A DNA stretch of 57,028 nt, taken from assembly GCF_000428845.1 (NCBI RefSeq), contig NZ_AUAS01000019.1:1-57028 (forward strand), given 5' to 3'. The notes under the pieces were generated by a model. It did not search any database. It was not told the origin of the DNA and saw only the letters and a list, made by a program, of their open reading frames with translations. A program made the translations under genes and the position numbers. Positions 26,201 to 35,530 of the stretch are shown piece by piece (position 1 is the first letter of the stretch; every line of letters begins with the position of its first letter). This stretch comes from Dyadobacter alkalitolerans DSM 23607 (GTDB lineage Bacteria > Bacteroidota > Bacteroidia > Cytophagales > Spirosomataceae).

Positions 26201-27667
26201 TCAGATGAAAGCAGGAAGAATAGATTTCTCGATATCTTTCCAGGTCAGGGAGTGGCTGCCACTTACATCCGATGCGTTGTGATGTAACGTAAGGATTGAA
26301 AGGTTTAAGTCGGGAACGATATATAACACCTGACCTCCGTAACCAGCTGCGTAGATTACAGGAAACACCTTCTCTTTAACGCGGAATACACCCCGCCACC
26401 ATTGATATCCATATCCCCAATCCGAACTTGACTCATTTTGTGGTAAAACAAATGCGGTAGATTCGGTGATCCAGGAAGTGGACACGATTTGCTTATCATT
26501 CCACTTTCCTTTGTCCAATATTAGCTGCCCGATTTTCAACATATCCCGAGGCCTGAGAAATAATCCACCTCCTGTATGGACTTGATTATTCATGGAAGTC
26601 CAGGCATAGTTCTCAATTCCCAAACTTTTAAACAGGGATTGTTCTGCGCATTTGTCTGCAGGCTTTCCTGTTACATTGAATAAAATACCACCCAGCAGGA
26701 TCGAGAGGCCGCTGTTGTATTCAAATTTCTTCCCCGGCTTATCCTTTTTATCTAAATTTTTATCCAGGACATACTGATACATATCCTTGCTTTGGTTCAT
26801 TAAAACAGCATCGTTTTTGGGGTCAGTGTAAGGAATGTCCTCGTGCCAATCCAGTCCTGCCGACATCGTTAAGGCATTACGCAGCGTGGGTTGTGGTGAT
26901 TTTTCTTTTATAGAGTTCTTGTAGGACGGGAAAAAATCTGTTATTGGTGCATCCAGATTTTCGATCAGACCATCATCTTGTGCCATGCCAATCAGGAGTG
27001 ATGTCACACTTTTTGTACATGATTGTAAACTATGGATTCGTTCCCGATCACCTAAATAAAAGTATTCGTCAAGTAACAACTTTCCATTTTGGGCAACAAG
27101 CACTGCATCCAGTCCATGATATTTGCCCTTTAAAATGTTCTCAAAAAGATCATGTAATACTTTGGAATTTGTAGTCTGCATATTCATTGCGCCCACTTTC
27201 CAACCATCACTGTTCACAGGCGGAGCTTGATAGCTCCATTTTAGCAGCGGGCGATTTTCCTTGTCGATCCTTGCTGGCCGCTGTGACGTCCAACGGTCAG
27301 TTTTCGTCAAGGTCAGCGTTTCAGGTTTTCGATCGGGAATATTGAGCACTCCATTGATTTCTGTTTTATTCTTCGAAAGGTTACCCGTGAATGTCGCTCC
27401 TTGCCCTAGATCCAGGAATATTTTTGAATCTGTGATGTTTACACCAGACAATGTTCCTTCCGCCATTGATTCCGGAATTTCAAACCTGCCGCTCCACGAA
27501 TCAGAGAAGAGATCGTGACGCAGCTCAACATCGAATGCGCTTTTAAGATGTGGTACAGCCTCAAATTCAGTATGCCAAATTCCCACCACTTTTTGTTCAT
27601 CAGTAGAACAGGCCAGAACATTCACAAAGAGTGCCAGACCTATGCAATAGCTTATCCTTCTCAGCAT
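26201..27667 (-). CDS. Class C beta-lactamase-fold serine hydrolase lipoprotein
   Basis: 488 residues. Lipoprotein signal (lipobox VLACS), a beta-rich N-terminal domain of about 130 residues, then the serine hydrolase. Catalytic motifs: SCTK (nucleophile Ser and Lys) in HSLQSCTKSVTSLLIG, and YNS in FEYNSGLSILLGGIL; the third motif appears as the late AAGYGGQ region. The family covers AmpC-like lactamases, DD-peptidases and esterases; the added N-domain and surface lipid are more like Bacteroidota esterase or peptidase members than true AmpC. Separate from the regulator-glycosyltransferase unit by 246 bases. Confidence 0.88.
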   Translation of the reverse strand: MLRRISYCIGLALFVNVLACSTDEQKVVGIWHTEFEAVPHLKSAFDVELRHDLFSDSWSGRFEIPESMAEGTLSGVNITDSKIFLDLGQGATFTGNLSKNKTEINGVLNIPDRKPETLTLTKTDRWTSQRPARIDKENRPLLKWSYQAPPVNSDGWKVGAMNMQTTNSKVLHDLFENILKGKYHGLDAVLVAQNGKLLLDEYFYLGDRERIHSLQSCTKSVTSLLIGMAQDDGLIENLDAPITDFFPSYKNSIKEKSPQPTLRNALTMSAGLDWHEDIPYTDPKNDAVLMNQSKDMYQYVLDKNLDKKDKPGKKFEYNSGLSILLGGILFNVTGKPADKCAEQSLFKSLGIENYAWTSMNNQVHTGGGLFLRPRDMLKIGQLILDKGKWNDKQIVSTSWITESTAFVLPQNESSSDWGYGYQWWRGVFRVKEKVFPVIYAAGYGGQVLYIVPDLNLSILTLHHNASDVSGSHSLTWKDIEKSILPAFI

Positions 27668-28327
27668 AATAAATTTTTCAAACTTAGGTGATTTAGTTGT
27701 CGGTAATACTAATGTAAGATTGACAAAATACAGCTTCTACACAAACTCAGGATAAGCTAGAAACCTATCAACGACATATAACATTTTGTATAGCCAGCTA
27801 CGACGTACGAGAACACGGTAATTCTATGGGAAGAAAATCAGTTACAAATAACGTCTGTTTTTTTGAGCAACCTTTCAATCTAATGTAATTCTTAAAATTT
27901 CTGAATGAATATGCGGCAGCGGTTCAACATAATAAAAGCAGTATAGCTTAGGTTGTCGAGAATATTACATGTAAGGTTGGTGCACTTAGACAGCACTTAG
28001 CCAGATCGGGTCATAAAAAACAGAAACTTTTCAGCTCTTAGAGGAACATTTTCCTTCAAATTTCGAATGGCGAGCGATAGCTACGGTCCGTGGTTCTATA
28101 TCCCATTTGTCGTTTATTAGCGTACGCGGAAACGGTGTGGTTTTTCCGTACTCTCCCGGTTAGCAGCCAAGTAGTCAATATTGTGAATTTTAGAATTGTT
28201 TTGCACTGTTTTAACAAAGATATTTTGTACGGGCATGTTCATTCAAACCATAGTTATTTACGTCACTATTGACTGTGACAGGTAAAGCGTAAGGAATATT
28301 AATCTTGATGAAGATAGGCAGTAGTTA
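27668..28327. other. Intergenic region, 660 bases
   Basis: No supportable gene. Short frames exist but show no start context or family pattern. It must hold the promoter of the serine hydrolase gene near 27670-27730 and the 3' region of the permease gene. Confidence 0.4.
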
Positions 28328-30940
28328 TTATTCAGACTTCAGAGATTTAATTGGATTCATCAGCCCTGCTTTAATACTCTGAAAACTAATAGTCAGCAGC
28401 GCAACTGTCAATAATAGTAAACCGGCAAATGCAAAAACCCACCAGTCTATATCAATTTTATAGGCGAAGTTCTGCAACCATTGATTCATGACATACCATG
28501 CAATGGGTGAAGCAATGACAATGGCGATGAGTACCAGCTTTACAAAATCTTTGGACAACAATGACACAATGCTCGCCACAGATGCGCCTAGCACTTTACG
28601 AACACCAATCTCCTTTACGCGTTGCTCAGCTGTAAAAGCTGCCAAACCAAATAATCCAAGGCAGGCAATGAAAATAGCCAGAAGCGCAAAAATGGTTGAA
28701 AGTGTACTGACCACCGTTTCTCCTCTGTAAATTTTTTGATATTCGTTATCTACAAATGAATACGCAAACGGGAATTTCGGATTTAATTTTTTATAGATTT
28801 TTTCAATGCCTGCAAGAGCAACCTTGGTTTGCCCGGGTTGGGTCCGTATTAAAATATTGCCGTAATATTCGCCGGCCAGGCGAATGATTAGAGGCGTTAT
28901 CGGTGCATGAAGTGAGTTGAAATGAAAATCTTCAATCAGTCCTACAATCTTTCCGGGTTTGCTCCAAAAAGTGAGTGGCTGTCCGACTGGATCTTTGTAA
29001 CCAATGCGCTTAGCTGCTGCTTCATTGATAAGATAGTTGCTGGAATCAGTTCCAAAGTTCTGCGAAAAATCACGGCCGCCAATAAATTTTAGTTTCAAAG
29101 TCTTTGCGAAATCATAACCTACGGCTGCATTATTAAATGAAATAGCTGCATTAGGATCCTTTCCAGTCCAACTCACTCCTTCGGTCGTGTTGCCATTGCC
29201 CAAAGGGCTGCCATTCATACTTGTGACAGATTGTATGCCACTCATATCCAACAACTGCTGCTTGAACAGTGGATAAATTTTCGCTAATTCCCCTTCGACT
29301 GGAATGCTGATCAAATTTTCGCGCTCATAACCCAGGTTCTTGGTTTGAATGTATTGAAGTTGCTGGTAAACCACCACCGTGCCTACTATTAAAAGCATGG
29401 ACATGATGAACTGGAAAACCACCAAACCACGTCGAAATAAGAGTGCACCAATGCCATTACCAAGCCGTGACAACGAGCCAGCACCTTTGAGCACATGAAT
29501 TGGATTAAGAGACGAGAGAAAAAGCGCAGGATAACTACCTGATAAAATTGCGGTAACCAGCACCAATCCGGATAAACCTACCCAAAAAACGGGCTGCTTC
29601 CAGGGCAGAACTAATTGTTTATCGGTCAGTTGGTTAAAAACAGGCAAAACAATGATCACCAACGCAAGAGCTGTTACGAGGGAAAGAGCCGTCAGAAGCA
29701 ATGCTTCACTCATAAATTGACCAATGAGCGATGCATGGCCTGCTCCGACGACTTTCCGGACCCCCACCTCTCTCGCTCTTTTCGCTGACCTTGCCGTGGC
29801 CAGATTCATGAAATTAATTACAGCAATTAATACCAAAAACACCGCTACAACGGCCAATAATCTTACATATTCAATACGACCACCGTTGGGGTAGCCTTCC
29901 TTAAAGCTGGAATAGAGGTGTGCCTCGGTTTCTGGCTGCAGAAAAAGATTGATATAGAAGGTCTTGCTAAAATCGGTATTCCGTCCTTTCAGAAACCATT
30001 TAAGCTTATCATTAAATTTGTTTGGATCGGTGTCTGCCCGGAGTTGAAACCTTGTTTTAGGGCCTGAATTAGTCCATTCCTTCGTCCAGGAATTCTTGGC
30101 CAGAAAATCCTGCCAGCTTAGTAAAAACTCATATTGATCAGATGAATTGACAGGCAGATTTTCAAAGACGGCGGTCACCTGATAATTTACAGTATTGTCA
30201 AACTGAACGGATTTGCCAAGTGCCTTTTCCGGACTGCCGAAATAAAGTTCTGCAAGTTTTCTGGAAATTGCGAGACTATTGGGTGCGTTAAGTGCGGTAG
30301 AAGGTGCGCCTGCGAGAAGTGGAATGCCGTACATCTTGAACCAATCGGCCCCGGCGTAACAACCGGTCTGTCTGGCAGTTCTGTTTCCTACTCCCAGTAC
30401 ATGCCCTTCCTGCCAGGAAAAGCCGGCTGCATGAACCACTTCGGGAAATTGCTTTTTTAGTTCATCAGCCAGTAAACCAGGCGTATTATCGTCTGCAACA
30501 ACTTTTCCATCGGAGAATTCACGCTCCAGAACACGGTATAAGTTTGGAGCATTATCATATTGCGCACCAATGCTTAGCTCATCCTGAATCCAAAGAAAAA
30601 TGAGCAAGGCGGAAGCCATACCCAATGCCAAACCTAAAATATTTGTTAGCGAAAAAGCTTTGTTGCGAAACAGATTTCGCCGGGCGATCTTGAAGTGGTT
30701 TTTAAACATAGATGGGCGGAATATTGGATTGTAAGAATTGGCACTGGGCTTCCTTTTAATATATCTGGGCTTGAAAAAACCGAGTACCTCGAACCAGTAG
30801 CGAAGCCTGGCTTTGCGGGCTCCCGTTGTTTTGAGCTGAAAAGAAAATTCTTCTTCCATATCGCCCTCAATCACTTCCAATAGGTGCGGTGCCACAAACC
30901 ATCTTAAAAATCGCTTTGCAAGGCGCGGTGGATTTTTCAT
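28328..30940 (-). CDS. MacB/FtsX-type ABC permease with prefix domain
   Basis: 870 residues. An N-terminal cytosolic permease-prefix domain (about 1-75, RFLRWFVAPHLLEVIEGDMEEEF) precedes a first helix (FSLTNILGLALGMASALLIF), a large periplasmic MacB core domain, three helices around 370-500 with the FtsX signature ARSAKRAREVGVRKVVGA, a second periplasmic domain, and a last FtsX block (EQRVKEIGVRKVLGAS) with three helices. This duplicated FtsX form is very common in Bacteroidota, usually without a linked ATPase gene, as here. Substrates are unknown. Starts 14 bases after the PadR gene stop, so the two form an operon. Confidence 0.93.
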   Translation of the reverse strand: MKNPPRLAKRFLRWFVAPHLLEVIEGDMEEEFSFQLKTTGARKARLRYWFEVLGFFKPRYIKRKPSANSYNPIFRPSMFKNHFKIARRNLFRNKAFSLTNILGLALGMASALLIFLWIQDELSIGAQYDNAPNLYRVLEREFSDGKVVADDNTPGLLADELKKQFPEVVHAAGFSWQEGHVLGVGNRTARQTGCYAGADWFKMYGIPLLAGAPSTALNAPNSLAISRKLAELYFGSPEKALGKSVQFDNTVNYQVTAVFENLPVNSSDQYEFLLSWQDFLAKNSWTKEWTNSGPKTRFQLRADTDPNKFNDKLKWFLKGRNTDFSKTFYINLFLQPETEAHLYSSFKEGYPNGGRIEYVRLLAVVAVFLVLIAVINFMNLATARSAKRAREVGVRKVVGAGHASLIGQFMSEALLLTALSLVTALALVIIVLPVFNQLTDKQLVLPWKQPVFWVGLSGLVLVTAILSGSYPALFLSSLNPIHVLKGAGSLSRLGNGIGALLFRRGLVVFQFIMSMLLIVGTVVVYQQLQYIQTKNLGYERENLISIPVEGELAKIYPLFKQQLLDMSGIQSVTSMNGSPLGNGNTTEGVSWTGKDPNAAISFNNAAVGYDFAKTLKLKFIGGRDFSQNFGTDSSNYLINEAAAKRIGYKDPVGQPLTFWSKPGKIVGLIEDFHFNSLHAPITPLIIRLAGEYYGNILIRTQPGQTKVALAGIEKIYKKLNPKFPFAYSFVDNEYQKIYRGETVVSTLSTIFALLAIFIACLGLFGLAAFTAEQRVKEIGVRKVLGASVASIVSLLSKDFVKLVLIAIVIASPIAWYVMNQWLQNFAYKIDIDWWVFAFAGLLLLTVALLTISFQSIKAGLMNPIKSLKSE

Positions 30941-30954
30941 GTCAGCTAAATGGA

Positions 30955-31293
30955 TTATCCTGTAATTGAAAACTTAGCAAAGTTTGGAAGCCTGTTCCAA
31001 AAGCTGGCACGTACTTCCTGGATCTCATGTAATGTGCGTTGCCCCAGAGTAGTTATCGTAAAGAGTCTTTTTCTTTTTCCACCCCGTTCCGAGGTTGGCT
31101 CGCCGAAAGCTGATTTTACCATGCCTTTCTCTTCCAAACGCTGCAAGGCGGAGTGAACTTGATTCAGCCTGACTTGCCTTCCGCTTTTCTCCGTAAGTTC
31201 GTGTAACAGAGCGAACCCATAAGCCTGTCCATCCAGCACTGCGACGGCTAAAAGAATGAGTTCCTCAAATTCTCCGAGGTAGTTCCTATTCAT
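30955..31293 (-). CDS. PadR-family transcriptional regulator
   Basis: Start taken at ATG 31293 (MNRNYLGEFEELILL); ATG 31311 is in frame. 112 residues: winged helix with FEELILLAVAVLDGQAYGFALLHELTEKSG, VHSALQRLEEKGMV and the wing SERGGKRKRLFTITTLGQ. This is the phenolic-acid-repressor fold. It sits directly upstream of the MacB/FtsX permease, a pairing seen very often in Bacteroidota, and most likely represses that operon until an unknown ligand is bound. Confidence 0.93.
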   Translation of the reverse strand: MNRNYLGEFEELILLAVAVLDGQAYGFALLHELTEKSGRQVRLNQVHSALQRLEEKGMVKSAFGEPTSERGGKRKRLFTITTLGQRTLHEIQEVRASFWNRLPNFAKFSITG

Positions 31294-31400
31294 AAGCTTT
31301 ATAATTTCCATATTTGCTGATTAAATAGCTTGCCAAGGAAATTTAATTTGATAAACTATTGAAAACCAATTGATTGTAATGAGACTAAAGAAATGTAATG

Positions 31401-31433
31401 TTCAAAATCGGACGGATTTTGTCCGATTTTGAA
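31401..31433. repeat. 13-base perfect inverted repeat
   Basis: TTCAAAATCGGAC-GGATTTT-GTCCGATTTTGAA. It lies 108 bases upstream of the PadR start and 147 bases downstream of the serine recombinase stop. It could be a terminator for the recombinase transcript, a PadR operator, or a recombinase site. No second copy was noticed in the window, so inversion between copies is not supported. Confidence 0.6.
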
Positions 31434-31579
31434 ATTTCTTCACGAAAGGACGTTACCAAGGAATTTTCGCAGCACTATCAATGCGAAAACAGCCCGAAGT
31501 GTTTCTGATATCGAAAGTACTTGGAAGTCGAGCAATACTTTTTCGTTTACCATTTTGAATTTTGCCTTTGATTTCTGAG

Positions 31580-32197
31580 CTACGCTACTTTCCGGTATTT
31601 TTGAACACTATTCTTTTTAATCCAGTTAGATAAGGTAGCCTCCGTCACCCGGTAACGGTCTGCAATGTACTTTTGACTCGAACCGCTGAGTAGCAATGCT
31701 TCGATGTCAGGCCTGAACTGATCAAGTTTACTTTTACCCGGGCCTGTTGGCCGACCTAATTTTATTCCGGATAGTTTCTTGGCTGCTAGTGACTCTTTCG
31801 TCCGTTTGCTGATTAGGTCTCTTTCAATTTCTGACGCCATTGCAAAAACCATTGCCATCACTTTGCTCTGGATCGAGTCGTTAAGTTGCCAAGCTCCTTT
31901 TACAGTATAAATCCGGACACCTTTCTGCATGGCGATCGATATGATCTCCATCACTTCAAGCATAGATCTACCCAGTCTGGAAAATTCACTCAGCAAAATC
32001 ACATCCCCTTTTTTGAGCTGGTCCAGGATCGGCCCAATTTTACGGTTGCGCCAGGAGACTTTTCCCGAAACCTTTTCCTGGACAAATTCGACTTTCCCTA
32101 GATTTTTCTCATTGGCCAGATTCAGTATGTCGGCTTTGTTCTTTTCGAGGTCTTGATCCAGGGTTGAAACACGTAAATAGGCAATATTTCGGGGCAT
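31580..32197 (-). CDS. Serine recombinase (resolvase/invertase family)
   Basis: 205 residues and intact. Catalytic Ser in IAYLRVSTLDQD, active-site stretch LSEFSRLGRSMLEVMEII, EIERDLISKRTKE, then a short HTH (SSQKYIADRYRVTEATLSNWIKKN). Length is typical of resolvases and invertases carried by plasmids and transposons. It differs strongly from the other serine recombinase at 21256-21846. No transposase gene adjoins it. Confidence 0.92.
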   Translation of the reverse strand: MPRNIAYLRVSTLDQDLEKNKADILNLANEKNLGKVEFVQEKVSGKVSWRNRKIGPILDQLKKGDVILLSEFSRLGRSMLEVMEIISIAMQKGVRIYTVKGAWQLNDSIQSKVMAMVFAMASEIERDLISKRTKESLAAKKLSGIKLGRPTGPGKSKLDQFRPDIEALLLSGSSQKYIADRYRVTEATLSNWIKKNSVQKYRKVA

Positions 32198-32442
32198 TTT
32201 TGAGTGATTAGATGAAAACCTGATTGTCAGATTTATTTTATAATAATAACAATGTGATATTAAAGCCTTTTTACTAAATTATCCTTACCATTTATACGAA
32301 CGTTTATTTTGTAACAACTTCACCCACGATCACAGCCAAAACGGTTAAAGAAGAGCTCACTTTGCCGGCGTTGTTCCAGAAAAGCTGCGGAAATAGGGAA
32401 GGCTGTTGTTCGATTGGTTAAATTGTGGGTGTAATAGAAGTA

Positions 32443-33917
32443 TTACTCCATAAACTTAGAAAGGTGCTGCCTAATGACATTTCGAGATGAAGGCCGCGGC
32501 GCTTGTGCGTCGACCAGCTTACATTCCTTGCTAATAATCATGTAAGTGGGAAAACCTCCAATTTTCAATTTGCTTTTCAAGAGCTCTGATTGGTCTTTAT
32601 CAAAAAAGTAATTCTCACCTCCAACCTTCTGGGTAGCCACCATCTTTCGCCAAGTGTTGCGATCTGAGAATAAACAAAGGTTTACGAATACAATAGGCTT
32701 TTCTTTGTAAAAGTCATGTAAATCCATCGCGAATGGCACCTCCATCTTGCAGGGGCCGCACCAGGTGGCCCAAAAGTCAATGTAAATTACCTTTCCTTTA
32801 TGCATGGACACGAGCTGTTGAAATACATCGCCCGTAATTTCAATTTCTGTTCCGGAATCTGCCTTATAGAATGCTACTTTATGGCTTGGAAAGTCAGGAT
32901 TTTGTTGTGTCTGCTGTTGAAGAATGCTTAGGAGTTCCTCATTTGCAACATAATAACTGCCATTTCTCATTAAGTGCTGATAAATAGGGTAAGACCTCTC
33001 TGAAAGGGAAAACAGGATTGGTAGCAAATCAGGTCGCGGCCTGTGCCAGGTACTTCACCCTTTAAGATGTTTTCAAGCACTAATTGATATGCATTGCCTT
33101 CTTTATCTTCTTTTAGAAGAGCTCCAATTTTTTTATTCGCTTTAACATACTTGTCTTGTGCATATTGCCACAAATGATACTGATACCATGACGAAGCGGC
33201 CGCCTGGGCATCATTGACGGGAAAGGTTCTTATATCATAAAGGTCGCCTGTAAAGCTCGTGTTATGAATAGAATGATAATATTCATAGTCTACTAAGAAA
33301 TTGGCATTTCTATAAACAATGTCTTGTCGGGCCCAGTATTTGAATTCTTCCCTCGGGTCGTATTGCTTTACAAATACTGACAGCACCGAGTCCTCTTTTG
33401 CAATTCGCTTTCTTATATCAGAAAGGTACTGGCTGACAGATTTGTTTTCCACTGAGGGTTGAAAGTTGCTCAGGGCATTGAATGTATGATATTTAAGAAT
33501 GTCCGTGGATATTCCAGCACCATAGCCTGAAATTTTAAAGTCAGGATACTTTGCTTTTTTAAATTCATCACTATCCAGTTCGACATATAAGCTATCTGTG
33601 GGCTTTATGTACAATTGGGCTCGCCCTTTTTCATACCATAATGTCGCGTCGTGCGCCTGCAAGACATCGAATTCAAACTGAAAAGTACCAGTTGAATCCA
33701 GCAGGAGAGACAACCGCGTAGGCCTACCTGCCAGTTGTGAATAGGTAACTGAGACGACCTTTGAGGAACCGATCGACCGATTGATGTGCCCGCTTATAAT
33801 TACCTTACCTTTCTTAAAAATTGGTTCATTGATAGCTAACGAATCAATCGTACTGAAAGCAAACAAAATCAAGCTAAAAAAGTATATAGAATTTGCGAGA
33901 CGTTTAATCTTTATCAT
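32443..33917 (-). pseudogene. TlpA-like thioredoxin-family protein, split by a frameshift
   Basis: Bacteroidota TlpA-type periplasmic thiol-disulphide oxidoreductase. The first part (33917 to about 33015) has a signal peptide, a beta-rich N-domain like that of DUF4369-type proteins and a helical linker. The second part (about 33015-32443) carries the thioredoxin fold with the redox motif WCGPCK in IDFWATWCGPC and the cis-Pro region GGFPTYMI. The frames switch in CCAATCCTGTTTTCC near 33010-33020; the flanking sequence is otherwise continuous. One inserted or missing base would restore a protein of about 490 residues, so a sequencing indel is a real alternative. Confidence 0.8.
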
Positions 33918-34832
33918 AATTCATAACTTTAATATTATATAGGTAATTTATATATAAAGGTAGATGATTGACAATATATTTACAAGTAACTGGCTTGTAG
34001 CTAATATTATCCGTTCAATGTAGTAGATGACGCATCAACTACTATGTTCTTAGCTATAAGAATCTGAAATTTCTATTTCGCTATCTCAACATTAATCGAG
34101 ATGGTGAGACGTGTTATAGAGGTATGCAAACTAGGAAATGGCTTTAAAAATACGGGTGGTTAAAATGAACTACAGCCAACTTGCCATTTTCATAATAAAT
34201 TTTCTGTGAAGAGGCAAAATAGTACGGTTTGATATTTCAAGCCTACGTTAAATCGTACATCTGCTAGCTTGACTTGTCTTGAGAAATGTCGACCGTTTGC
34301 AATCAATCATCGTGTTTAGCCTCCGCCTCAGGAGATGACAACTATGCCTGCTGATCTTCTTTCCACCAGGAATGTGACTTTTGTCTGAGCGATTTGTCTG
34401 AATATTGTCACACGATTTAATCCGTTACTGCTTTCAGTCCAACAGAGATCACAAGCTGATATTCGGCTTGTTGCGCGATCAAAAGGTTAGGCTTTGCATT
34501 GAAGCTAACGACCTGAGGTTTCTGAATTAGTTCCTCAATAATAATATAGGAAAGTGCCGGATAATCCGACAAAATACATTGAACTCATTGCATCAATATC
34601 TTTAAGGTTTGTGTTATTAACTTTGCGCTGACGTTTCAACGGGCACTGTTTGCGACTCTGAGGGTGGCTCAATTCGACGCTTATAATCAAGCTGACGGTT
34701 TGTAACACTTTCGTTTTGAAAAACCTTAACAATTCCTTCACCTGATCAGCAACTTTCGATACAGCACAAAACCGTTTCTTTGCAGCCAAGATTTTTAGTC
34801 ATAAACTTTGCTTCTGGCAAAATGTCTTGTTA
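33918..34832. other. Intergenic region upstream of SusC/D locus 1
   Basis: About 900 bases without an intact gene. On the minus strand a frame from about 34580 to the stop at 34417 reads well (SFNAKPNLLIAQQAEYQLVI, ending GLKAVTD) and could be the 3' end of a lost gene, with no start. The plus-strand promoter of the sigma factor gene must lie in the last 200 bases, but no consensus boxes are clear. Confidence 0.4.
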
Positions 34833-35423
34833 ATGGCAAGTAAATCAACGGATGAGGCAACGCTCTGGAGAGAGCTCCTGGCAGGAGATAAGGAAGCTTA
34901 CACGGCAATCTACGGATTGCATGTTAAGGCGATGTACCGCTATGGGATGAGCTTAGTTTCAATTTCCGAGGATTTTGTGCTCGATTGCATTCATGATGTT
35001 TTTCTGGAAGTTTGGGTCAAAAGAGATCGGCTTACCGTTCCCGATAATATTCGCCTATACCTTTTCGTAGCCCTCAAAAACCGGGTACTACATTTATTGA
35101 AACGGCAGGAACGCCCGCAAGTGTTTGTGGTTCAAGATAAATTCGAGGACTTGTGGATTGATCCGTCCGCAGAAGATATCCAGATCCAGAAAGAGGAGTC
35201 TGTGAATAATGAGGCCATGTTAAACCGACTTGTCTTGCAACTTCCCCCGCGTCAGCAGGAAGCCATCCGGCTCCGTTTCGTTGAAAATATGGGTTACCAG
35301 GAGATTGGACAGGTGCTTGATGTAAATACCCAGTCAGCTAATAACCTGGTTTTCCGGGCCATTGAAAAACTTCGTGGTTGGATTATGCTGGCTTTTTTCG
35401 TTTTTCAGGAAGGGCTTTTTTGA
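34833..35423 (+). CDS. FecI-type ECF sigma factor, SusC/D locus 1
   Basis: RNA polymerase sigma subunit of the extracytoplasmic-function class. ATG 34833 is preferred over the TTG two codons earlier. About 196 residues: sigma-2 region (YTAIYGLHVKAMYRYGMSL, DCIHDVFLEVWVKR) and sigma-4 region (LPPRQQEAIRLRFVENMGYQEIGQVLDV). The FecR anti-sigma gene follows after 107 bases, then SusC and SusD. In this arrangement ligand binding by SusC relays through FecR to release the sigma factor, which transcribes the locus. Confidence 0.93.
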   Translation: MASKSTDEATLWRELLAGDKEAYTAIYGLHVKAMYRYGMSLVSISEDFVLDCIHDVFLEVWVKRDRLTVPDNIRLYLFVALKNRVLHLLKRQERPQVFVVQDKFEDLWIDPSAEDIQIQKEESVNNEAMLNRLVLQLPPRQQEAIRLRFVENMGYQEIGQVLDVNTQSANNLVFRAIEKLRGWIMLAFFVFQEGLF

Positions 35424-35530
35424 AGCGCTTTTTTGCTTTCTCACCCTTCCACAATTTCTTTTCAAATTTTCTTCTTTCTGCTGAGTATGAAAACAGCGTA
35501 TTGGTTATCCTTCTGTAAAACAATCATACA

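Noticed and set aside
26201..27667. True AmpC beta-lactamase
   Set aside because: The added N-domain, lipid anchor and weak third motif fit Bacteroidota serine esterase/peptidase relatives better; resistance cannot be claimed.
28090..28272. 60-residue ORF in the 27.7-28.3 kb gap
   Set aside because: No start context and odd composition; nothing recognisable.
31401..32197. Invertible promoter controlled by the serine recombinase
   Set aside because: Phase-variation cassettes need two inverted recombination sites around a promoter; only one palindrome was seen.
21256..32197. The two serine recombinases as ends of one integrative element
   Set aside because: They belong to different subgroups, one lacks its start, and no matching attachment sequences were seen.
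34535..34789. 84-residue minus-strand ORF
   Set aside because: No signal, domain or family pattern, and its end overlaps a better-looking frame at 34417-34580. Likely chance.
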